61,049 bases of DNA from an uncultured Colwellia sp. GTDB lineage: Bacteria > Pseudomonadota > Gammaproteobacteria > Enterobacterales > Alteromonadaceae. Of this stretch, positions 17,460 through 24,926 are shown one piece after another. The notes beneath the pieces were generated by a model that saw only the letters and a list, made by a program, of their open reading frames with translations, was not told the DNA's origin and did not search any database. Position 1 is the stretch's first letter, and each line of letters begins with the position of its first letter. The stretch covers positions 1 to 61,049 of the forward strand of contig CAJXPG010000005.1 of the NCBI GenBank assembly GCA_913057925.1, read 5' to 3'. The position numbers and the translations under genes are program-made.

Positions 17460-19936
17460 TAGTGCTGCTGCTCCCATGCTAACGTTCTTAATAAGTCACC
17501 AAATACGCCGGCAGCTGTCACTGCTGCACCGGCACCGTAACCACGAAGAACAAACGGTAATGGTTGGTAGTATCGGCTATGAATTGCTAACGCATTCTCG
17601 CCATCTTTAATACTGTAAAGTGGGTGATTCACGCCAACAGCTTCAATAGACACTTGGCACTTTCCATCAATAATATTGCCAATATAACGTAATACTTTAC
17701 CTTCTGATTTTGCACTCGCAACGCGCTCAGCAAACTGACTATCAAGCTGTGATAAGTTACTCATAAAGTCGCTAATTTCACCACTATCATCAAAATCATC
17801 AGGTAGCACAGATTCAATGTTGATATCAGATAACTCAAGTTGCATACCTGCTTCACGAGCCATAATTAACAGTTTACGGGCAACATCCATCCCACTTAGA
17901 TCATCACGTGGGTCGGGTTCAGTAAAGCCATTTTCTTTGGCGATAGCGGTAGCTTCAGATAACGACATGCCCTCATCAAGCTTACCAAACATATACGATA
18001 ATGAGCCTGATAAGATGCCTTCAAAGCGTTGTAGTTCATCACCTGCTTTAATTAAACTTTGCAGAGTATCAATTACAGGTAAACCAGCACCGACGGTTGT
18101 TTCATATAAGAAGCGTCTGTTAGTTTGTTGTGCTGTACTTCTAAGCTGCTGATAGTATTCCCATGAGTCTGTGTTGGCCTTTTTATTTGGCGTTACAACA
18201 TGGAAGCCTTCAGCTAAGTAATCAACATAGCTCATTGCTAACGCTTCATTTGAAGTCGAATCAACAAAAACAGGATTAATTAAATGATTGTCTCTAACAA
18301 AAGCTTTTAGGTTATCAACATTAACAGGTAGTGCTTGCTCGGCTTGAGCAACCACATTTTGCCAGTCATTTAAATCGATACCGTCTTTATCAAACACCAT
18401 GCCTTTAGAGTTAGCAATACCGTAAACTTTTAAGACAATATTTTGCTCTTTTAAACTGGCTTGTTGACGAGAGATTTGGGCAATAAGTTCACTACCAACA
18501 ACGCCACAACCAACAAGGAAAACATCAATAGTCGGTTTATGAGAAAAGAAGTTTTGATGACTCACTTTCATGGCATCCATACATTTACGTTGTTCGATTA
18601 CCACAGAGATACTTCGTTCAGAAGAGTCTTGAGCAATAGCAACTACATTAACTCTTGCTTGCGCTAACGAGCTAAAGAACTTAGCAGCAACGCCGCGCTG
18701 GTGGTGCATACCATCACCAACTAGTGAAACGATAGATAACTCACCTTTTAGCGCCAATGGCTCAAGTAAGCCATTTAATAACTCTAACTCAAACTCATCT
18801 TGTAAGCTTTGTTTTGCCCGTTCGCTATCACTTGAGTAAATACAAAAACTAATACAGTATTCGCTCGAGGATTGGCTGATCAACACTAAAGAAATATTTT
18901 CTCTGCTCATGGTGGCAAAAACTCGACTCGCCATGCCAACCATGCCCTTCATACCAGGTCCTGAGACATTCACCATAGTTAAGTCATCAAGATTTGAAAT
19001 CGCTTTTACCCGCTTTTGCTGATCGTTTTCATTAGAGATTAAAGTACCCTGCGCTGATGGGTTACTGGTATTTTTAATCAAGCAAGGGATATGGTATTGG
19101 GCGATTGGACCAATTGTTTTTGGGTGTAAAACGCTTGCGCCAAAGTAAGAAAGCTCCATTGCTTCTTGGTAAGAAAGATAATCAAGTAGCTTCGCTTCTT
19201 TGATATAACGGGGATCGGCATTGTAAACACCATCAACATCTGTCCATATTTCGCAACATTCAGCTTCAGCACAAACAGCTAAAACAGCAGCTGAGTAGTC
19301 AGAGCCATTACGTCCTAACGTAGTAACTTGTGGCTGGCTATTAGCATTTTCATCATTAACACCAATAAAACCAGGCATTAAAGACACAGTATTTAATTTA
19401 TTATATTCAAGGGCATACTTTTCTTTTGATAACACTAAATCAGCAACTGCATTAAGTGATGCTTTATTGGTGTAAAGAAACTTCTCTGGAGATAGTAAAG
19501 AAACCTGTAAGCCATAGGCTTGCAATACCGCATCAAGAATAGCAACACTTAAACGCTCACCGGTACTGATGATACGTGCTCTAATGTGATCTGGACAGTA
19601 GGTAAGTAAGGTTGCACCTTGCATAAAGCGTTCTAGCTGATGCTCATAATTTGTTAAAGCTTGCTCACAATGCTGATGGTTAAAGTTGCTAATCGTTGCA
19701 GAAAGATCATCAATTATGGTGGTAATTGCGCGTTTAAAGTGCCCTAAGTCAGTCACTAATTTAGCTTCGTCGCTAATATTTTCTGCCATAGCAACTAAAT
19801 GATTGGTAACCCCTTGCGGTGCAGAAACAACAACAGCAAGTTTTGAAGATTCACTTTTATCTTTGATAATGTCAGCAACTTGACGAAAACGTTCCGCTGA
19901 AGCCAGTGAAGAACCACCAAATTTTAGTACACGCAT
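17459..19936 (-). CDS. thrA: Bifunctional aspartokinase/homoserine dehydrogenase I
   Basis: 825 residues, close to the E. coli enzyme (820). The N-terminal aspartate kinase begins [16 protein letters not shown] regulatory domains occupy roughly 315-460. The C-terminal homoserine dehydrogenase has the NAD motif [11 protein letters not shown] and a [11 protein letters not shown] segment. It catalyses the first and third steps from aspartate. The start at 19936 is supported by AAGGAAG six bases upstream; an in-frame ATG at 19990 lies between the attenuator and this RBS. Controlled by the leader peptide and attenuator upstream, and presumably by threonine feedback through the ACT domains. Confidence 0.97.
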   Translation of the reverse strand: MRVLKFGGSSLASAERFRQVADIIKDKSESSKLAVVVSAPQGVTNHLVAMAENISDEAKLVTDLGHFKRAITTIIDDLSATISNFNHQHCEQALTNYEHQLERFMQGATLLTYCPDHIRARIISTGERLSVAILDAVLQAYGLQVSLLSPEKFLYTNKASLNAVADLVLSKEKYALEYNKLNTVSLMPGFIGVNDENANSQPQVTTLGRNGSDYSAAVLAVCAEAECCEIWTDVDGVYNADPRYIKEAKLLDYLSYQEAMELSYFGASVLHPKTIGPIAQYHIPCLIKNTSNPSAQGTLISNENDQQKRVKAISNLDDLTMVNVSGPGMKGMVGMASRVFATMSRENISLVLISQSSSEYCISFCIYSSDSERAKQSLQDEFELELLNGLLEPLALKGELSIVSLVGDGMHHQRGVAAKFFSSLAQARVNVVAIAQDSSERSISVVIEQRKCMDAMKVSHQNFFSHKPTIDVFLVGCGVVGSELIAQISRQQASLKEQNIVLKVYGIANSKGMVFDKDGIDLNDWQNVVAQAEQALPVNVDNLKAFVRDNHLINPVFVDSTSNEALAMSYVDYLAEGFHVVTPNKKANTDSWEYYQQLRSTAQQTNRRFLYETTVGAGLPVIDTLQSLIKAGDELQRFEGILSGSLSYMFGKLDEGMSLSEATAIAKENGFTEPDPRDDLSGMDVARKLLIMAREAGMQLELSDINIESVLPDDFDDSGEISDFMSNLSQLDSQFAERVASAKSEGKVLRYIGNIIDGKCQVSIEAVGVNHPLYSIKDGENALAIHSRYYQPLPFVLRGYGAGAAVTAAGVFGDLLRTLAWEQQH

Positions 19937-20018
19937 GTTTTCTTCCTTTGTATAGAACAATGAATAAAGAGAAACTCTCTTGCATGGCATTAGAGCTAAT
20001 ACTCTTCATTGTAAGCAT

Positions 20019-20051
20019 AAAAAAACCCGTAACCTTTTCAGGTCACGGGCT
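20019..20051 (-). terminator. thr operon attenuator
   Basis: On the minus strand a 9-bp stem (20041-20049 with 20026-20034, one G-T pair, 6-base loop) is followed by seven T. It lies between the leader peptide stop (20078) and thrA, the position of a transcription attenuator. Stalled ribosomes on the Ile/Thr codons would favour an antiterminator fold. Confidence 0.88.
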
Positions 20052-20077
20052 TCGATAAAATTTATATTTTTTACTCG

Positions 20078-20149
20078 TTAGCCAGCGACCGCCATCCTAA
20101 TTCGGGTGGTGGTGGTAATAATAATAATGTGGCTGTTATGTAATTTCAT
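20078..20149 (-). CDS. thrL: thr operon leader peptide
   Basis: A 23-residue open frame, MKLHNSHIIIITTTTRIRMAVAG, too short for ordinary gene calling. It has four Ile codons followed by four Thr codons, then one more Ile. Like E. coli ThrL, it senses charged tRNA-Thr and tRNA-Ile: when either is scarce the ribosome stalls in the run and the downstream attenuator is not formed. The grouped IIII-TTTT arrangement differs from the interspersed Thr/Ile pattern in E. coli. The Shine-Dalgarno is weak (TTAAG close to the ATG). Confidence 0.9.
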   Translation of the reverse strand: MKLHNSHIIIITTTTRIRMAVAG

Positions 20150-20222
20150 AAGCTTAAAATGCCTTAAGTTCGCTAAACTGTCAATCTTTAATGACAAATA
20201 ATAAATAAATAAAAAGTTATAA

Positions 20223-20251
20223 ATTATGCATAAAAATTTAAAACTGGTTAA
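20223..20251 (-). promoter_or_regulatory. Candidate sigma70 promoter of the thr operon
   Basis: On the minus strand TTAACC (20251-20246), 17 bases, CATAAT (20228-20223). The predicted start, near 20216, gives a leader of about 65 bases before thrL. A TTGACA also occurs nearer the leader but would start transcription too close to its ATG. Very AT-rich surroundings make this tentative. Confidence 0.35.
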
Positions 20252-20292
20252 AAAGGTGCTATGGCTTACTTGAGGAAACGGGGCTAGCTCTG

Positions 20293-21303
20293 TTAAACCT
20301 CAGCAACAGAGGTGCTTGAACTGCACACTTTGTTTCTACCTTCAGCTTTTGCTTGATATAAAGCACTGTCAGCCTGACTTATCAAGCCTTCATAGCTCAC
20401 CTCTTTATTTCTAAGTTGAGCGACACCTAAACTGATAGTGACGTTAATTTCTTCGCCGTTATATTCCAATGACTTCTTAGCCACTGCACTGCAGATACGT
20501 TCCGCTAATTCAATTGCACCACTAAGGTCAGTTTCAGGTAAGATAATGGCAAACTCTTCACCGCCATAACGACCAAATATATCTTCAACACGTAACAAAG
20601 AGCCAATGAGTTTACTCACTTCAATTAACACCATGTCACCGCACTGATGACCGTAATTATCATTGAGTAGTTTAAAGTAATCTAAATCAAGCATCACTAA
20701 AGATAAGCTTTTACTATGTCGCTTAGCCTTGGCAAATTCCTGCTCTAGAGACTCTTGCCAATGTCTTCTATTATAGATTTGAGTAAGACCATCAATTCGA
20801 CTCATTTGAGCTAACTCTTCTAATGCCTTTTGCAGTTGTCCTTGGTAATGACAAACATCTGTAACATCTTCAATTAAAATACAAATATGCTTGCAACTGC
20901 TCTCGGTCACTATCGGTAAAAAAGTACAGTTTTGCGCCATAAATTCACTGTCTGTGGTAATAGGGCGAGTATGAGGCAATTCAAATAAATGGTGTCTTTG
21001 CTCCCAAGAACAAAAGTTTGGGGTATTGAGTTGCATCACTGACATCAATTTGCGAGTTAACCAACGTTCAGGTAACTCAGGAAAGGCTTGAAAGATAGAT
21101 TGACCAATAATATCAGCGCCAAATTTATCGGTATGTACTTGTAAGAACCTATTCCAAATAACGATATTAAACGCTTCATCAAGCACTAAAACACCAGTAT
21201 TTAACTGATTTGCTATTTGGCGATTAATTTTTTTTAGCACATCTTCGCTAAGCGATGTTTGCTCTGTTGCTAGGGGTGAAATAAGCTCATTTACATCAAA
21301 CAT
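20293..21303 (-). CDS. PAS-GGDEF diguanylate cyclase
   Basis: 336 residues. A PAS domain (VLDEAFNIVIWNRFL onward) precedes a GGDEF domain with the catalytic GGEEF motif and, five residues before it, an intact product-inhibition site RVED. It should therefore make cyclic di-GMP and be feedback-inhibited. No membrane helix; cytosolic. Its ATG overlaps the stop of the CheC-like gene (TAATG), so the three genes CheY-CheC-GGDEF are translated together. The likely role is a c-di-GMP output tied to a chemotaxis-like input. Confidence 0.92.
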   Translation of the reverse strand: MFDVNELISPLATEQTSLSEDVLKKINRQIANQLNTGVLVLDEAFNIVIWNRFLQVHTDKFGADIIGQSIFQAFPELPERWLTRKLMSVMQLNTPNFCSWEQRHHLFELPHTRPITTDSEFMAQNCTFLPIVTESSCKHICILIEDVTDVCHYQGQLQKALEELAQMSRIDGLTQIYNRRHWQESLEQEFAKAKRHSKSLSLVMLDLDYFKLLNDNYGHQCGDMVLIEVSKLIGSLLRVEDIFGRYGGEEFAIILPETDLSGAIELAERICSAVAKKSLEYNGEEINVTISLGVAQLRNKEVSYEGLISQADSALYQAKAEGRNKVCSSSTSVAEV

Positions 21304-21911
21304 TAGAAGTCTTCTAAAATACGGTCGAGTACATTTTTAATATTAATAATTGCTGTTTCTGGGATGAGAAGGATCATATTACAATTAAAAGAATAATCCG
21401 TAACTTGATAATTAATATTCACTTTTAAAGCTAAGTCCCAATTAAAGGTCATCTGTTGTAAATGCTCAGATAAGCTATTTTGCACGCTGGGCAATAACTT
21501 AGGTGCATTATAAGACATTTGGTTATCAATTTGCCTAGCAAAAACATTTAAAAAGGTAGTGGTCAAAATCGAACTAATATCGATTAATTGTTCATCTTGA
21601 GATAGCTCTTCTGGCTCATAGCCAAGTAAATCAGCAATTCTACCTGAGTCTTCTTCTTGGTAAGCTAGTAATGCTTCACCGCGAATACCTTCATAACCAA
21701 AGAAGCCTTGGCTGACCACAGCCATGGTATTTTGCTGTTGGCTCAAGGTTGAAATCAGCTCCTTGCCATCTACACTTTCAATACTAGGAACTTTTAAATA
21801 GACAAACGTATCGAGGTAGCGAGCCAATTGGTCACTCGCCTGGCCCATGGCAACATTGATAAGCTCTTGCAAACAATCTTGCTGATCTTCTGTTAAATGG
21901 AATTCACTCAT
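21303..21911 (-). CDS. CheC/CheX-like phosphatase
   Basis: 202 residues of the CheC family, which dephosphorylate CheY-P. The first ExxN active-site motif is clear (QELINVAMGQA, near residue 16). The second repeat around SSILTTTFLNVFAR lacks the expected Glu, so only one active site looks intact. The start ATG overlaps the response-regulator stop (ATGA). With a CheY-like protein upstream and a diguanylate cyclase downstream it forms a self-contained switch: receiver, its phosphatase, and a c-di-GMP output. Confidence 0.82.
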   Translation of the reverse strand: MSEFHLTEDQQDCLQELINVAMGQASDQLARYLDTFVYLKVPSIESVDGKELISTLSQQQNTMAVVSQGFFGYEGIRGEALLAYQEEDSGRIADLLGYEPEELSQDEQLIDISSILTTTFLNVFARQIDNQMSYNAPKLLPSVQNSLSEHLQQMTFNWDLALKVNINYQVTDYSFNCNMILLIPETAIINIKNVLDRILEDF

Positions 21912-22273
21912 AACAAGCCATGTTGCTGCAAGTGGTTAATTAGCACATCAGCCTTCACCGGCTTTTGCAAAAACTCTTTTGCCCCAAGAGATTTTACTTT
22001 TGATTGCATCTCAGGCTGTATATCAGCAGAAATAACAAAAACATTACAGCTAAGCTTTAACTTTTGAATACCCTGTAAAACCCCTACACCATCAATGCCG
22101 GGCATGGTTAGATCTAGAAATAACACATCTATACTGTTATCTCGTAAAATAGTTAACGCTTCTGCACCGTTAGTTGCTGTTTGTGCTGTCGTCTTCCATT
22201 CCTCAGGAAGGCTTTTAAGCACTTGTTTTCTAGCCATATTTGAATCATCACAAATAAGTACTGATGGGCTCAT
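21908..22273 (-). CDS. CheY-like single-domain response regulator
   Basis: 121 residues, only a receiver domain. Acidic pair in ICDDSNMAR, phospho-Asp in LFLDLTMPG, conserved Thr/Ser position in VISAD, and Lys in FLQKPVK. No output domain. I chose the ATG at 22273 (MSPSVLICDD); a longer frame would start inside a terminator hairpin. The stop overlaps the CheC-like start by four bases (ATGA). The cognate kinase is not in the window. Confidence 0.88.
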   Translation of the reverse strand: MSPSVLICDDSNMARKQVLKSLPEEWKTTAQTATNGAEALTILRDNSIDVLFLDLTMPGIDGVGVLQGIQKLKLSCNVFVISADIQPEMQSKVKSLGAKEFLQKPVKADVLINHLQQHGLL

Positions 22274-22321
22274 AAAGGAGGGCCTTATCTTATTATTATT
22301 TTCTTGATGATAATTTACCCT

Positions 22322-22358
22322 AAAAAAAAGCAATTGTTAATCAACAATTGCTTTTTTT
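22322..22358. terminator. Bidirectional Rho-independent terminator
   Basis: Perfect 16-bp stem (22323-22338 with 22343-22358, loop AATC) with A and T runs on both sides. It lies just upstream of the CheY-like gene and would end transcription coming from the 31-residue peptide or metallopeptidase genes on the minus strand. Confidence 0.92.
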
Positions 22359-22495
22359 ACCAATTGGGTGGTTAGGAACCTTGGATACGCTTTCTTAAAG
22401 CGACGAGAAGAGAAAGTAATCAACTTCCAGTTAATTTACTCACTCTTTAGATTAAAGAGTTAAAAGTCTGTCACATAGTAGAAATGTGATTATAT

Positions 22496-22591
22496 TTAAC
22501 TGCCAACTAAGTAGAGCGCACAGGCAATAGATAAGAATGCAGAGCTAAAATAAACAGCGGTAATCTTGATTGTGTGTAAGTTAATTTTCAT
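22496..22591 (-). CDS. 31-residue single-helix membrane peptide
   Basis: Open frame of 31 codons with a good Shine-Dalgarno (AAGGAA, seven bases before the ATG at 22591). The peptide starts MKINLHTIKI and continues as one hydrophobic helix (TAVYFSSAFLSIACALYLVG), ending GS. Positive residues at the N-terminus predict N-in topology. It sits in a 464-base gap otherwise without genes, before a strong terminator, so it may be a separate small transcript. No family is recognised. Small size and lack of comparison keep confidence moderate. Confidence 0.6.
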   Translation of the reverse strand: MKINLHTIKITAVYFSSAFLSIACALYLVGS

Positions 22592-22737
22592 CACATTTCC
22601 TTTTCAAATTATTATTTAAAAAATAAAAGTAGTTATTGAAAGTAATATAAATTAAAACATTAAAAAAAAGTGTAGTTAAGAGTATGAGATTTGTCTAAGT
22701 TTGTTATCAACTTAGAAGAAAAAGAAGATATTTTAGC

Positions 22738-23514
22738 TTACGTTGGGTTATGCCAAGTCAGTTCGCCTTGGTGCTTTTTTAACCACAACTTTGCCTGTTG
22801 ATAGTTTGGATCATGTTGAGCAACTAACTGCCAAAACGCTTTAGAGTGATTTAAGTGGGCTAAATGACACAGCTCATGAATAATCACATAATCAATGACA
22901 AAGATAGGAGCCATTATCAGTAAATAGTTAAGGCTAATTTCTCCACGATTGTTGCAACTTCCCCAGCGAGCACGATACTGTCTTATATTGATTTGACTTG
23001 GCCTCAAGCCAATTTGATTACTCAATTTCAAAAGCCGATCAGGGAATAGTTGCTCGGCTTGCTGTTTAAAATAAGTCTCTAGCTGTTTCTTTACCTGTAT
23101 CGCTTCTAATTCAGGTGCGATTAAACGTGAGTCGACTCTATTACTGATAACTACCGTAAGGATTTTTTTCGAGTGAGCTTCTTGTTGAGGGCTTGAAGTG
23201 CAGACTAGTTTATCTGAGTCAAAAGGCTCTACAACATCATGAGTAAAAACCTCTGCGCGTTTTCCTCTGCTGATGTTCAGCGTATATTGCTCTCCAAAAA
23301 ATAACACGCTGTCTCCCTGACTAAAGTGGCAGCAGTTATTTTCAGTGACTTGTTGAGAAAGCTTACTCTTAAGCCACACTGATTTTTCTTGAATAAAGCT
23401 ATCAATAAACTCAGTGGTTACATAAAAAGGTGCGCGAACGGTAATACGTCCAGCCTTAACTTGAAGACCCAAGGTTTTTCTACGCTTACTTCTGATTAAT
23501 TGATATTCAAGCAT
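22738..23514 (-). CDS. YgjP/DUF45-type zinc metallopeptidase
   Basis: 258 residues. The C-terminal half carries the metallopeptidase motif HELCHLAHLNHSKAFW (zinc-binding HExxH plus downstream His), preceded by the family-typical RWGSCN and ISLNYLL segments. This is the M48-like YgjP/WLM fold, often a partner of restriction or repair functions, but its substrate is not established. No signal peptide. The next gene upstream on the same strand is yebG, 120 bases away. Confidence 0.88.
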   Translation of the reverse strand: MLEYQLIRSKRRKTLGLQVKAGRITVRAPFYVTTEFIDSFIQEKSVWLKSKLSQQVTENNCCHFSQGDSVLFFGEQYTLNISRGKRAEVFTHDVVEPFDSDKLVCTSSPQQEAHSKKILTVVISNRVDSRLIAPELEAIQVKKQLETYFKQQAEQLFPDRLLKLSNQIGLRPSQINIRQYRARWGSCNNRGEISLNYLLIMAPIFVIDYVIIHELCHLAHLNHSKAFWQLVAQHDPNYQQAKLWLKKHQGELTWHNPT

Positions 23515-23634
23515 AGGGGTTAACAGTAGTTCTCACTATCATTATGTCTCATTAATAAACTACATCGTTTCACAGTGGTATCGCTAATCCTTGTACCACG
23601 TCACTCTTTTAGCACTTAGTCATTTAATTAATGA

Positions 23635-24012
23635 TTATTCAGCTGTAGCTTTTGCTTTACTTTTTTTAGCCTTAGTTGGAGCAGGTTTTTCATCTGCTAC
23701 TTTTACTTCTTTACTTTCTTTGGCTTCTTTGGTTTCAGTGACTGGCTTTTCTACTGTTTTTTTCTTCGGTGTAACTTTCGCTGGTTTTTTAGCGAGTAAA
23801 GCAACGAGTACTTCTTCTCGATGTTGTGCTAAATAAATACTTAACTCTTCAGTAACGCTATCAGTTAATTCCACTGAAGATTGAGAGAAAACTTGGCTTA
23901 AGTTATCAGCCATATCCAACATTTTGTCATATTCATCTGCTGATTTCTTATCCATAAATGTTTTCGCCTCTACCCCGTTTCTAATTACTACAAACCGACT
24001 TTCAACTGCCAT
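23635..24012 (-). CDS. yebG: SOS-induced protein YebG
   Basis: 125 residues. The N-terminal half matches YebG: MAVESRFVVIRNG, then KKSADEYDKMLDMAD. The C-terminal third is a Lys/Ala/Glu/Pro-rich tail (KPAKVTPKKKTVEKP onward), longer than in E. coli and probably disordered and DNA-associated. Start at 24012 chosen because the family begins MAV and GGGGA precedes it; the longer frame adds eight residues. A perfect LexA box lies 128 bases upstream, consistent with DNA-damage induction. The biochemical role of YebG remains unknown. Confidence 0.88.
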   Translation of the reverse strand: MAVESRFVVIRNGVEAKTFMDKKSADEYDKMLDMADNLSQVFSQSSVELTDSVTEELSIYLAQHREEVLVALLAKKPAKVTPKKKTVEKPVTETKEAKESKEVKVADEKPAPTKAKKSKAKATAE

Positions 24013-24139
24013 TAGTATTCCCCATTCTTCATCCAAGCTTATTTAGTGCTTGCACTAGCGTTAAAAAATTAATGCGTAAAGCATTAGATTAACTTTTGTC
24101 CAATTAATTTACGTCACAATAACACAGCAAACAACAAAA

Positions 24140-24155
24140 CTGTATATAAAAACAG
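24140..24155. promoter_or_regulatory. LexA (SOS) box upstream of yebG
   Basis: CTGT-N8-ACAG with an AT-rich centre, matching the gammaproteobacterial LexA consensus. It is 128 bases before the yebG ATG. Nothing on the other side starts for 330 bases, so yebG is the evident target. Confidence 0.8.
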
Positions 24156-24487
24156 TTAATATATAGATTAAAAAATATATATCGTTATTTATCTGAAAAT
24201 ATTCTGTTACTTATCGTACGACAAAGACCTTCTACTACATCTTTCGTATGTCTAAATACCACCAAATGTAAATATGTATTTCAATCATTAACAGTTATTA
24301 AATCACGAACAATTAATCAATCAATCACTTAGCAAATTTAGCTCTAGAAACAGCTGTTTTTTTGCTTACATCCTCTGGGCGGATGGTTACAACTTTTCAC
24401 GAAAAAAAGGCCACTATTAGATTGTGCCTTGCATAACTAGGCGCATAAAAAACATTAACGGACTACATAACTCTTTGGAGAAATACC
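24156..24487. other. AT-rich intergenic region upstream of the DUF3718 gene
   Basis: A 330-base stretch without a credible open frame. Near its right end a weak hairpin (GTGCCT with AGGCGC, about 24424-24446) lies in the leader before the DUF3718 gene, and TTTGGAG at 24473-24479 is that gene's ribosome-binding site. No recognised riboswitch or repeat. Confidence 0.5.
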
Positions 24488-24832
24488 ATGACTACTTTCA
24501 AAAAAACATTACTTGCTCTTGCTGCTTCTTTACCTGTATTAGCGATCAGCGCACCTAGCCAAGCAACAATGACACCTTATATGGAAAAAGCTTTAGTTGA
24601 TGTATGTAAAGCAGCTAAAAGCAATAGTATTTTAAAACTTAACAGTACAACTAAAAGCTACCGTCTAAAAAACAAAACCATTGCATTAAAACTAATGTGT
24701 AATGGTGAAGATGTTATTACCTTTGCAGAAAGTTATGGCGCAAATAAAACAGCCGCTAAACTTCAAAAAAGTATTGGTAATGTTAACATCACTGATGTTG
24801 CAGCATTAACTAAAGTTAAAGTAACCTTTTAA
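24488..24832 (+). CDS. Secreted DUF3718-type protein
   Basis: 114 residues with a signal peptide (LLALAASLPVLAISA, cleavage near SQA). The mature part has two Cys (VCKAAKSN and LMCNGED) likely forming a disulfide, and reads like the DUF3718 family of small exported proteins seen in Shewanella and Colwellia. Function unknown. GGAG lies upstream of the ATG. Single gene, convergent with mrcB. Confidence 0.78.
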   Translation: MTTFKKTLLALAASLPVLAISAPSQATMTPYMEKALVDVCKAAKSNSILKLNSTTKSYRLKNKTIALKLMCNGEDVITFAESYGANKTAAKLQKSIGNVNITDVAALTKVKVTF

Positions 24833-24926
24833 TATGTTGGCTAAATAAGAGCGCTCAAAACGATCTCCTTGAGTGCTCATATTTACCGCTAACCTATCAC
24901 CTAATTTCAGGCGAAAAACAAAGTTA

